Below, piece after piece: positions 40,310 through 48,880 of a DNA stretch of 64,000 bases. The notes under the pieces were generated by a model, which saw only the letters and a list, made by a program, of their open reading frames with translations, searched no databases and was not told where the DNA came from. This DNA comes from Roseibacillus sp. GTDB taxonomy: Bacteria; Verrucomicrobiota; Verrucomicrobiia; Verrucomicrobiales; Akkermansiaceae. The stretch covers positions 1 to 64,000 of the forward strand of contig JAPKFB010000010.1 in NCBI GenBank assembly GCA_028821775.1. The letters run 5' to 3'. The number at the start of each line of letters is the position of its first letter. The first letter of the stretch is position 1. The position numbers and the translations under genes were made by a program.

Positions 40310-41692
40310 CTACCTGTTGCCCTGGCGCCCCTGGAATTCACGAATGCTGTCGCGGAAATCCTGGCGGCGATTGGCGTCCTGGAGAACCTGCTCCTGTTGC
40401 TCGGCTGGAAGTCCACTGGAGGGAAGCCATGTGCGGGCCTCCTCCGGGTCCGACCGGATCCATGAGCGCGCTACCCCACTGAGGGTTTCGAGCCGAATCT
40501 GTTCATCGCTGATGGTGCCAGCCCAGTCCGCAGCGACCCGTGGTTCGGAGCCGTCGAGCTCATTGGCAAAGCTGCGCACGGCTGCGTCGCGAGTGGCCGA
40601 GGCCGGCATGGCGGTGAGGTATTCTCCCGCCGCCACCGGGTCTTCCTTGGTCCAGCGTTCCATCGACTGGTGGATCGCGCGGGGCTGGCTCTCGTCCGGG
40701 AGCTCGGCTAGCCAACGAACTGCAGCGCTGGGATCGTCGCGCCCAAGTTCCTCGGCTACCTCGCGGATGGCCCGCTCCGCGTACTCGTTCCCAGCGTGGC
40801 TCTTGACCCACTCTGCGGCGGCTTCCGGATCTTCTCGGGCAAAGCCTTCGGCCACCCGGTCGAAGGCCGAGGCCTTGATGGTTCCCTCGGGCAACCCTTC
40901 GGCCCAAGCGGTGGCAATGTTCATGCCGCGCTCGATTTGCGCGTTGGCGATGGTGTCGAGTTGCCGATCGAAGGCGTAGGCGCGTGCGCGCTCAATTCCT
41001 TCGCGAGTCCTTTGGTCGTCAATATTGGCGATGGATTCGCGTTGCTCGGTGTCCATCTGGAAGACGAAGGTGGTCGCGGCTCCCGGATCGGAACTCGCAA
41101 GGCCACTCACGATGCCGTGCGCGAGGCTGTTTTTCTCCCAGTCATTTTCCACTGTGGCCAAGTAAGCCTTGGCGGCCTCGGGATCTACGCTGGCCCAGCC
41201 CCTGATCGCAGCGATGCCAGCTTGACCACGGCGGCGGGGATCGCGGCCCAACTCAGCAACAGCAGCCATTGCGGCGGCGCCATTCAACTTGCCCCAGGCT
41301 TGGAGGAAGAGAGCCATCTGTTGGGCGGAGTCGCCTCCCCGGCCGCCCTTGCGCAGGGCGTCGAAGATGGCGCGGGCACTTCCTTCGTCCATCTCAAGGA
41401 TCAGGTCTGCGAAGAGTTTGTTGGCGAGCAAGGGATCTCTCTCATTCAGGAACTGACCCACCGTGACCCCGGTCCCCGCCCTGTTGCCGGAGGGGTAGCG
41501 CGAGAACCTGGAACCACTCCCGTTTGCCTCACCGGAGGCAAGGGTGCCGGAGGGTCCCGTGCTACTCTTGCCATGGACGGAATGGTCCGGGTTTCCTGGG
41601 TTGTTGTTTGAATCAACGCTGGAGCGGCCGAACAGGAAGGCGGCCGCTGCGATGGCCACCCAAGCGGCATTGAGGATCATGGATTTGTTCAT
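40310..41692 (-). CDS. Secreted/anchored helical-repeat protein (degenerate D-P-x-x-A-x-x-W/Y repeats)
   Basis: N-terminal TM; recurring ASVDPEAAKAYLA, AREDPEAAAEWVK, GRDDPSAAVRWLAELP, TKEDPVAAGEYLTAMP, DGSEPRVAADWAG, IRSDPEEARTWL. Confidence 0.7.
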   Translation of the reverse strand: MNKSMILNAAWVAIAAAAFLFGRSSVDSNNNPGNPDHSVHGKSSTGPSGTLASGEANGSGSRFSRYPSGNRAGTGVTVGQFLNERDPLLANKLFADLILEMDEGSARAIFDALRKGGRGGDSAQQMALFLQAWGKLNGAAAMAAVAELGRDPRRRGQAGIAAIRGWASVDPEAAKAYLATVENDWEKNSLAHGIVSGLASSDPGAATTFVFQMDTEQRESIANIDDQRTREGIERARAYAFDRQLDTIANAQIERGMNIATAWAEGLPEGTIKASAFDRVAEGFAREDPEAAAEWVKSHAGNEYAERAIREVAEELGRDDPSAAVRWLAELPDESQPRAIHQSMERWTKEDPVAAGEYLTAMPASATRDAAVRSFANELDGSEPRVAADWAGTISDEQIRLETLSGVARSWIRSDPEEARTWLPSSGLPAEQQEQVLQDANRRQDFRDSIREFQGRQGNR

Positions 41693-41851
41693 CGAATTGG
41701 GGGGTGGATTTGCGCCGAGAGCTCGGCAGAATATTTAGAATCAGGGCCGCCGGGGAGGAGAAATTCGAGGCGGATGTCCGAACCGGTGGAATCAACCTAC
41801 ATATGCGCGTGCTGGACGTGAGTTCCGCAGGATTTTCACAAATAGGCCCAG

Positions 41852-42499
41852 TCAGGAAGGATTGCGGATTTCACGATGGAGCCAGGTTTTCCCGTAGGTC
41901 CAGAGAGCCTCGGCGGTACGTTTTTTGAGGCCCATGGCCTCGGCCGCTTCGGCCATGGTCATCCCTACAAAATAGCGCAATTTCACCAATTCAGCGGTCT
42001 GGGAGTCCTCGGTTTCCAAGCGCTCGAGGGCTTCATGGACCGCGATCATTTCCTCTGCAGGTGCATTCACCACGATGGAGGTCGCCACGACTTCCAAGTC
42101 CACCTTGGGGGCTCCGGAACCCCGTTTCTGACTGTTTTGCTTGCGGGCGTGATCGACGAGAATGCGGCGCATGGCCTCCGCAGCGGCGCCAAAGAAATGA
42201 TTGCGGTTTTGCCAGTTGGATCCCTGCGAGTTTTCAAGTCGCAGCCAGGCTTCGTGCACAAGGGCCGTGGCTTGCAGGGTATGGCCTGCGCGCTCACCAG
42301 CCATCTTGCGGTAGGCGAGACGTCGCAGTTCCTCATAGACGGCAGGGAGCAATTCCTCCGCGGTGGACTCACCGGCTTCAATACGGCAGAGGATTCGTGT
42401 GACGTCGTCCAAGATAGCGCGAAGATTGGCATTGCCCCATGCGCTGTCAACTGTCCGGAAGGGAAGTTTCTTCCCGATCAGGTGGACAAAAGTGCTCAT
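41852..42499 (-). CDS. ECF-type RNA polymerase sigma factor
   Basis: EELRRLAYRKMAGERAGHTLQATALVHEAWLRL, AMRRILVDHARKQ, LVKLRYFVGMTMAEAAEAMGLKKRTAEALW. ATG at 42499. Confidence 0.9.
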   Translation of the reverse strand: MSTFVHLIGKKLPFRTVDSAWGNANLRAILDDVTRILCRIEAGESTAEELLPAVYEELRRLAYRKMAGERAGHTLQATALVHEAWLRLENSQGSNWQNRNHFFGAAAEAMRRILVDHARKQNSQKRGSGAPKVDLEVVATSIVVNAPAEEMIAVHEALERLETEDSQTAELVKLRYFVGMTMAEAAEAMGLKKRTAEALWTYGKTWLHREIRNPS

Positions 42500-42514
42500 G
42501 ATGGTCAACTGCGA

Positions 42515-42540
42515 GTTATCGTGATAACGTTTAGATAACG
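42515..42540. promoter_or_regulatory. Candidate operator/promoter element between sigma factor and kinase genes
   Basis: GTTATC-GT-GATAAC perfect dyad (42515-42528) followed by a second direct GATAACG (42534-42540) in a divergent intergenic region. Confidence 0.45.
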
Positions 42541-42577
42541 AAGCTCTTGGGCATCGTTATGGTGCAAAAGACAAGTC

Positions 42578-45500
42578 ATGGGCCGCAATTCAGAGATGAG
42601 TGCCAGCAAAAGCGTACGGGAGATTTTCACCGCTGCGCTCGCTTGTGACGACTCTGCTTCGAGAGTGGACCTTCTCGATGCGCAGTGTGGAGGGGATGTT
42701 GAATTGCGTGGGAAGATCGATGCACTTCTCGAGGAAACTGGGGAGGTGGGGGAGTTTTTGGAGCGTCCGGCCGTGCGGGACGAGACCCGGGAGTTGACCA
42801 GGGGGACGGGGGAGAACCTGCTTCCGGGGGAGAGTCCAGGAGATCAGATCGGCCCCTATCACCTCATCGAACTTGTCGGGGAAGGGGGAGGCGGATCAGT
42901 CTATCTTGCCGAACAGCGCGAGCCGATGCAGCGCGCCGTGGCACTGAAGATCTTGAAGCTGGGAATGGATACGCGAAGTGTCATCCAGCGGTTCGAGATA
43001 GAACGACAGTCCATTGCGGTGATGGACCACCCCAATATAGCCCGCGTTCTGGACGCCGGGGCGAGTCCCGATGGACGCCCCTACTTCGTGATGGATTTCG
43101 TGGAGGGTGAGCCCATCACGGACTACTGCGATGCGAAAGCTCTTCCCATCCGTGACCGGGTGGAGCTCTTCATCAAAGTTTGCCGTGCGGTGGAGCATGC
43201 GCACCAAAAGGGAATTATTCACCGTGATTTGAAACCCTCCAACATCCTTGTCTGCGAACAGGACGGGGAGGCCACACCCAAAGTGATCGATTTTGGAGTG
43301 GCAAAGGCGGTGGACCCGATGGAGGGTGATCGCTCGCTCACGATGAGCGAGACCGTGATCGGGACGCCGGCCTACATGAGTCCGGAACAAGCGGACCGTG
43401 ATCGCGGAGATATCGACACGAGGAGTGATGTTTACTCGCTGGGCGTTCTCCTCTACGAGCTCCTCACTGGATATACCCCGCTCGATGGCTCGAAAGTGAA
43501 GGAGGTGGGGATCGACGATCTGCGGAAGGCCTTGCGTGATGCCGAGCCCTATCGCCCCTCCCTGAAGTTGCGCCATTCGCGGGTGGAGGATCGTCCTCGC
43601 ATCGTGATGGATCGAAACACCACCAAGGCGAAATTGGAGGCAGAGGTGCAGGGGGATCTCGACTGGATTGTCATGAAATGTCTCGAGCGGGATCGCACTC
43701 GCCGCTTCGGAAGTGCCAGTGAGTTTGCCTCAGATCTGGAGTGCTATCTGCAGGGAGTGCCGGTCACCGCCAGTCCGCCCAGTGCTTCTGATCGCCTCAG
43801 CAAGTTTGTGAGGCGCAACAAGACTGCCGTTGCCGCGGGGATCGTTCTGTTGCTCATGCTGGTGGCGAGCGTGGTCGTGAGTACTGGCTTGGCCTTGCGG
43901 GCGAGGCGGGCGGAACGAGAGATTCGGGAGGCCCACCAACTGCAGTCCGAGTTGCGAGAAGCTGCCGACCGGGGACGGGAAGACGCCTTGCGGAGTGCCG
44001 AGACGGCACGCCTCCATGAGTACGTTGCGGACATTAATGTGAGTCGCCATGCACTTCGTGACGGTCACATTGCCAAAGCCCTGAACCTGCTTGAGCGGCA
44101 TGGAGGAGGGGGCCAGGAGTCCGATCTGCGAGGATTCGAGTGGCGCTATCTGGCCGGGCGTTGTCTTGGGGAGCCGCATCGCAATCTTCCCGGTCAGGAC
44201 AGTCCGATCATGAGCCTTGCGTTCTCCCCCGACGGAGATCTCCTTGCGATCGGGACTCGCAAAGACCTCTTGATTTGGGATCTGGTGAGGGATCGATTGC
44301 ACCTCAGATTGCCGGGAGGGGTTGAAGCGGTTGTGTTTTTTTCCGATGGTGATCGGATCGCGACGAGTAGTCGATCGGGAGTCTGGATTCATGATCTGGA
44401 TTCGGGCGACTCGGTTCGGGAGTTGCGGGGTCAGGGGGCGGCCCTCGCGGTGTCTCCGAATGGGGATTTGTTGGCCACCAGCGACGGACGAAACGTGACC
44501 CTTTGGGACACCTTGAGTTGGCAGCGCTGGCGGAGTCTGCCCGGGGTATCCGGACCGCTCAGCTTCTCACCGGAAGGAGATCTTCTGGCGACTGGATCGA
44601 GCGATGGGATTGTCTTGTGGTGGTTGGCGGATCAAGGGAAGAGCGTTACCCTGGAGGACTCTGCAGCGTCCTTGCGTGGCCTCTTTCCCGGTGGGAAGCG
44701 CATCATGTTTTCCCGTGACGGCAATGTTGTGATTGCACCTCATGTGGAGAAGTCGGCCCGGGGAGTCTTTTATCTGGGTGCGTGGGATTCGGAGACCGGA
44801 AAGGAGTTGGGTGTGCTTCCGGAATCACCAACCGATGAGGGGCACTCGGGGGTGATCACCTCCCTCTCCCTCGACAATGAAGACACTCTCCTGGCCAGCA
44901 GTAGCTGGGATCATTCTGTGAGATTGTGGGACTTTGAATCGCGTCGTCTTTTGCGCACTCTGCATGGTCATCGGGGGGAGGTTTGGTGCGCTGCGCTCTC
45001 TCCTCAGGGAGAGTTGCTCGCCAGTGGGAGCAAGGATGGAGGAGTGATGATTTGGCCCACGGCGGAAACGTCTCCCCTAGATTCGATCGAAGGACGCTGG
45101 CAGCCGTTGGGGTTCTCAAAGGACAGCCGTTATGTCGGCGCCCTGAACCGGGAGGGGGGGGTCTCGATCTTCAATCTCGAGACCAGGAAGGCCGTTCATG
45201 AAATTGTGTTGGAGTCCTCGGATTCGCGATTTGCACGCTATATTGTTTCGATCAGCGATGATTTGACGGCCTTGGCAGAGGCCCTTCCTGACGGGGTCGT
45301 TCGCTTGCGGCGATTGAATCAGGCCGGAGAGACTGGATTTCCCACCGGCAGTCGGAGGTTGGACGTTTTGGAGATGTCTCCAGACGCCCAGACCCTTGTG
45401 ACGGTGGGTTGGCGCGATGATCTGGCGTGGTGGGACCTCAACGATCCGGAGGAGCCAATCATGCGAATCTCGGGGAGCCACGCGGTGTTTTCGGAGGACG

Positions 45501-46003
45501 GAGGAACCTTAGTGACGGTGACTCGGGAGGGCTACAGCATCATCTGGGATGTGAAATCGCGCAAGGAGCGGGTGCGCATTGATCATGGGGGGCAATCCTT
45601 TGGGTCGAGTGCCGCCCTATCGCCGGTTGGGCGCATCCTGGCGATGACCTACGGCTTCGATGACTTTGAGAACGCAGTGAGTCTCTGGGATACCTCCAGC
45701 GGGAAACGGTTGGGCACCTTGGCAGGACACAAGCAGGCCATCTGGTCGTTGGCATTCACTCCGGACGGCAAGACCCTGGCGACCTCAAGTTCAGATGGGA
45801 CCTTGCGCCTCTGGAACGTCAAGTCCCGCCGGGAGCTTCTCTCGATCGAGGAGCCGGGAACCAATCTTTCGAATCTTCGCTTTTCCCCGGATGGAAACTT
45901 CCTGGTGGGCGGGGCGCCCTTGTTTGTAAGTCCGGGGGAGTTGCGAATCATCCACGCGCCCCCAATCACGTTCGACGAGGCAAACCGGGAACTCATCCCG
46001 TAG
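42578..46003 (+). CDS. Ser/Thr protein kinase with TM segment and C-terminal WD40 repeats
   Basis: VALKILKLGMD, IIHRDLKPSNILV, VIDFGVAKA, GTPAYMSPEQ; TM AVAAGIVLLLMLVASVVVS; repeated WD40 motifs (LAFTPDGKTLATSSSDGTLRLWNVKS). Confidence 0.95.
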   Translation: MGRNSEMSASKSVREIFTAALACDDSASRVDLLDAQCGGDVELRGKIDALLEETGEVGEFLERPAVRDETRELTRGTGENLLPGESPGDQIGPYHLIELVGEGGGGSVYLAEQREPMQRAVALKILKLGMDTRSVIQRFEIERQSIAVMDHPNIARVLDAGASPDGRPYFVMDFVEGEPITDYCDAKALPIRDRVELFIKVCRAVEHAHQKGIIHRDLKPSNILVCEQDGEATPKVIDFGVAKAVDPMEGDRSLTMSETVIGTPAYMSPEQADRDRGDIDTRSDVYSLGVLLYELLTGYTPLDGSKVKEVGIDDLRKALRDAEPYRPSLKLRHSRVEDRPRIVMDRNTTKAKLEAEVQGDLDWIVMKCLERDRTRRFGSASEFASDLECYLQGVPVTASPPSASDRLSKFVRRNKTAVAAGIVLLLMLVASVVVSTGLALRARRAEREIREAHQLQSELREAADRGREDALRSAETARLHEYVADINVSRHALRDGHIAKALNLLERHGGGGQESDLRGFEWRYLAGRCLGEPHRNLPGQDSPIMSLAFSPDGDLLAIGTRKDLLIWDLVRDRLHLRLPGGVEAVVFFSDGDRIATSSRSGVWIHDLDSGDSVRELRGQGAALAVSPNGDLLATSDGRNVTLWDTLSWQRWRSLPGVSGPLSFSPEGDLLATGSSDGIVLWWLADQGKSVTLEDSAASLRGLFPGGKRIMFSRDGNVVIAPHVEKSARGVFYLGAWDSETGKELGVLPESPTDEGHSGVITSLSLDNEDTLLASSSWDHSVRLWDFESRRLLRTLHGHRGEVWCAALSPQGELLASGSKDGGVMIWPTAETSPLDSIEGRWQPLGFSKDSRYVGALNREGGVSIFNLETRKAVHEIVLESSDSRFARYIVSISDDLTALAEALPDGVVRLRRLNQAGETGFPTGSRRLDVLEMSPDAQTLVTVGWRDDLAWWDLNDPEEPIMRISGSHAVFSEDGGTLVTVTREGYSIIWDVKSRKERVRIDHGGQSFGSSAALSPVGRILAMTYGFDDFENAVSLWDTSSGKRLGTLAGHKQAIWSLAFTPDGKTLATSSSDGTLRLWNVKSRRELLSIEEPGTNLSNLRFSPDGNFLVGGAPLFVSPGELRIIHAPPITFDEANRELIP

Positions 46004-46514
46004 GGGGATCATCCCTGAGGAGAGCCCAGCGTTCGTGATCGCGCCAAACGCCCTCAATGCGGAGAAAGTTTGGAGAGAATCCCTCCCTGCTGAATCCTGT
46101 CCGTTGTACCAGTTGAATCGAGCGCCGGTTTTCGGATTGAATGTTGGCTTCGAGGCGGTGCAGATCAAGTGAGGAGAAGGCCTCGTGCACCACGAGCTGC
46201 AGGCCTTCGAACATCAGGCCGCAACCGGCGTGGGGGAGAAAGGCGTAGAATCCCAGGAAGGAGTTTTGAAAGTAACCTCGAATGATGTTGTTGAGATTGA
46301 TCACTCCCACCAAGGCGCCGGTGTCGTGGAGACAGATCAGGCGGCTCTGGTGGTCGGATTGCTGGAAGCGCTCGAGATAGAGGTCAAAGTTTCTGCGGGT
46401 GAGAGGTGGGTGAATCCATGTGTCATGCAGGGCCCGGCTTTCGCGGGCGGCTGCGAGAAAGGCGTTGCCATCTTCTGTGGTTGGCGGGCGAATGAAGACG
46501 CGGGAGTTGCTCAT
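45993..46514 (-). CDS. GNAT-family N-acetyltransferase (RimJ/RimL-like)
   Basis: GALVGVINLNNIIRGYFQNSFLGFYAFLPHAGCGLMFEGLQLVVHEAFSSLDLHRLEANIQSENRRSIQLVQRTGFSREG. Confidence 0.9.
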   Translation of the reverse strand: MSNSRVFIRPPTTEDGNAFLAAARESRALHDTWIHPPLTRRNFDLYLERFQQSDHQSRLICLHDTGALVGVINLNNIIRGYFQNSFLGFYAFLPHAGCGLMFEGLQLVVHEAFSSLDLHRLEANIQSENRRSIQLVQRTGFSREGFSPNFLRIEGVWRDHERWALLRDDPPTG

Positions 46515-46525
46515 GGAGGCACAAG

Positions 46526-47338
46526 CTAGAGGTCCATTCCGTAAAGTTCCGCGACTGAATCGACGAAGAGTTTGTGTTTCTCAGGCACGGCCGCGCGCCA
46601 CTTGGCAAGATACTGCACGAAGGTCTCTCCCTCGGGCGAGGGAGAGGAATTGACCCAACGAATGGCGTTCCACTGTTCCGGTTTGCGCTCCACAAGAGCG
46701 AGGAGGGCGATGGCCATGGAGCCGTTCTTGTCCCGGTCGGTTCCATTCTTGCTCAGGTGCGCGGCGTGCTTCCGGTAGTAGGCGGGGAGTCCGATTTTGA
46801 GGATTTCAAGGTAGCCCACCCGCTTACGCATGATGTCGTCGGTGTAATCCCCGAGTTTGGGGGCGAAGCTTTTCCAATTCGGGTAAGGCGGGCTCTCTCG
46901 CCAGGCGCTGGACATTTTACGGAGGCAATAAAGGGAGGAAAGTTCGGCGAGGGTTTCTTCAAACCAGAGGTTTCCCTTGTAGTCGTCTTCATAGCGACAA
47001 AGGACGTGGCAGATTTCGTGGGCGAACTGGTAGGCGTATTGCGCCCAGAAGGTTTTCCCGGTGTCGAGTTTGACCTGATACTCGCCGTGTTCGCCGCGGG
47101 TGAAGAGCGCGATGGGGCCGTGCTTGCCCTTGCTGATCACGATGGTGATTTTCTCCTGACCCACCATGTGCTTGAGTAATTGGTCGCCGGCGGATTTACA
47201 AACTGCATGGATGTCGGCCTTGGACGAGTGGAATCCCTCGGGGTCGATGCGCAGGACGACGGCCTTGCGGGAGTCGGCCGAGGCCGGGAGGAGGAGCGTC
47301 GCGATGATGGTAGCGGTGAGAAGAAGGACGGTTCGCAT
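46526..47338 (-). CDS. Secreted zincin-like putative metallopeptidase
   Basis: Signal peptide MRTVLLLTATIIATLLLPASA; HEICH (HExxH) with downstream WFEETLAELSS. Confidence 0.65.
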   Translation of the reverse strand: MRTVLLLTATIIATLLLPASADSRKAVVLRIDPEGFHSSKADIHAVCKSAGDQLLKHMVGQEKITIVISKGKHGPIALFTRGEHGEYQVKLDTGKTFWAQYAYQFAHEICHVLCRYEDDYKGNLWFEETLAELSSLYCLRKMSSAWRESPPYPNWKSFAPKLGDYTDDIMRKRVGYLEILKIGLPAYYRKHAAHLSKNGTDRDKNGSMAIALLALVERKPEQWNAIRWVNSSPSPEGETFVQYLAKWRAAVPEKHKLFVDSVAELYGMDL

Positions 47339-47343
47339 GATTT

Positions 47344-47524
47344 CTATACGGTCGCCGGTTCGGTGGTTTTCAGTGGACCCCAGCCATCGTTGTCCTCGGC
47401 GAGTTTGAGGAGGCTCCAACCGGGATAGCCGTTGCCGGTCCTGCCCACGGTGACCCGGTCGTCACTCTTCGGGTGAGCTAGGCTCCGGGTAATCTGAGCG
47501 ATGGGCGAGGATCACCTTGGCCAT
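47344..47524 (-). pseudogene. Possible frameshifted small SH3-like protein
   Basis: Frame 1 from ATG 47524: MAKVILAHRSDYPEPSSPEE*; next frame: SLAHPKSDDRVTVGRTGNGYPGWSLLKLAEDNDGWGPLKTTEPATV*, whose GYPGW...DGWGP spacing resembles bacterial SH3-type domains. Confidence 0.3.
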
Positions 47525-47534
47525 GGGCGTCGTC

Positions 47535-48512
47535 TCAGTAGGGCCCGCGAATGTGGGAGTGGACCTCGTTCTGGTAGAACTCGCTCAAGGTCGCGTGAAG
47601 GTCCTTCGAGAGTGGGGGAAACTTCGAGACGGCGGCGTTCTCGCGGGCCTGCGCGGGGGTGCTCGCGCCCGGAATGATTACCGAGACCGCTTCGAAATCG
47701 AGAATCCAGCGTTGGGTCATTTGAGCCATGGTCATGTCCGCCGGGACGAGAGGCTTGAGTTGGTCTGCGAGTTCCACTCCTTTGGAAAATGGGAGGCCGG
47801 CGAAGGTTTCCCCGACATTGAAGGCCGCACCGTCCTGATTGTAGTGGCGATGATCGGTTTCAACGAAGGCGGTCTCAGCGCTGAACTTGCCACTGAGCAA
47901 CCCGCTTGCAAGCGGAAGGCGGACGATGATCCCGACCCCCCGCTCGGCCGCTTGGGGAAGGAGTTCATTCACGAGTTTCTGGCGAAAGGGATTGAAGATG
48001 ACCTGAAGCGAAAGCAGGTCGTCCTGGGCGAGGCAGGTGAGCCCCTCTTCCACGCTCTCCACGCTTGCTCCGAAGTGTTGAATAAGCCCTTCGCTCTGCA
48101 ACTCGCGGAGCCATTGGAAGATCGCCCCCTTCTGAAGGATCTCATGGGGAACGCAGTGCAATTGAATGAGGTCGAGAGAATCAACTCCCAGCCTTTCCTT
48201 GGTGTCACGGATGGAGTTGCGCAAGTTCTCCCGGCTGTAGCGGTCGGGATAAACTTCGCGTCCGGTCTTGGAAGCGACCATGATTCCCTCGCCGTTCTCG
48301 CGCAGGAACTTCCCAATCAGGAGCTCGCTGCGCCCAGCGCCGTAGACATTGGCAGTGTCGAAAAAGTTGATTCCGCTCTCTTTGGCGGCGGCGAGGATTT
48401 CGTGGGCGGTCTCTTCTGTCAACGGTCCAAAGTCAGAGCCGCCAAGTTGCCAACAGCCGAGGCCGACCTCCCCGAGATTGATGCCGGTGTTTCCGAGGCT
48501 GCGGGTTTGCAT
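47535..48512 (-). CDS. Aldo/keto reductase
   Basis: MQTRSLGNTGINLGEVGLGCWQLGG, INFFDTANVYGAGRSELLIGKFL, LDLIQLHCVP, SVIIPGASTPAQARENAAV. ATG at 48512. Confidence 0.93.
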   Translation of the reverse strand: MQTRSLGNTGINLGEVGLGCWQLGGSDFGPLTEETAHEILAAAKESGINFFDTANVYGAGRSELLIGKFLRENGEGIMVASKTGREVYPDRYSRENLRNSIRDTKERLGVDSLDLIQLHCVPHEILQKGAIFQWLRELQSEGLIQHFGASVESVEEGLTCLAQDDLLSLQVIFNPFRQKLVNELLPQAAERGVGIIVRLPLASGLLSGKFSAETAFVETDHRHYNQDGAAFNVGETFAGLPFSKGVELADQLKPLVPADMTMAQMTQRWILDFEAVSVIIPGASTPAQARENAAVSKFPPLSKDLHATLSEFYQNEVHSHIRGPY

Positions 48513-48628
48513 GGGGTGGGCGGACGATGTGGAGCGAGGGACCGATTGGCAAGGCGTGACTGAGAAAGGAGGGGGCGATGTGATCAGGATCGGGGCCCGG
48601 ATGATCGCTGAGCATGGCGCGGGCCTCG

Positions 48629-48808
48629 TCAACAGGGCTGATGGCCCCAGTCGCCGTTCTTGAGCGACTCCTCGTAGCGTGCGAGTTGCTCCTCGGGAGT
48701 GAGATCGCTGGGATCCTTGGCCTGTGATTCCTTGTCTGTAAGTGGGGCGCTCTCTTCTTTGGCCTCCTTGGAATCCTGGGCTGTGTTCCTGGCGTCGGGT
48801 TCGGACAT
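48629..48808 (-). CDS. Small acidic protein (59 aa) with C-terminal DWGHQPC
   Basis: Translated by hand: MSEPDARNTAQDSKEAKEESAPLTDKESQAKDPSDLTPEEQLARYEESLKNGDWGHQPC*. Absent from the supplied ORF track. Confidence 0.65.
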   Translation of the reverse strand: MSEPDARNTAQDSKEAKEESAPLTDKESQAKDPSDLTPEEQLARYEESLKNGDWGHQPC

Positions 48809-48828
48809 AATGCTAACATTAGAATGGA

Positions 48829-48846
48829 CTGCGGAAATTTCCGCAG
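48829..48846 (-). terminator. Perfect 18-bp palindrome; hairpin or operator
   Basis: CTGCGGAAATTTCCGCAG, about 35 nt downstream of the ThuA stop; RNA stem extends to GGGCUGCGG-AAAUUU-CCGCAGUCC, but there is no strong U-tract. Confidence 0.4.
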
Positions 48847-48880
48847 CCCACGCAGTTGGTTTGAATGTTGTGGGTGCGTC

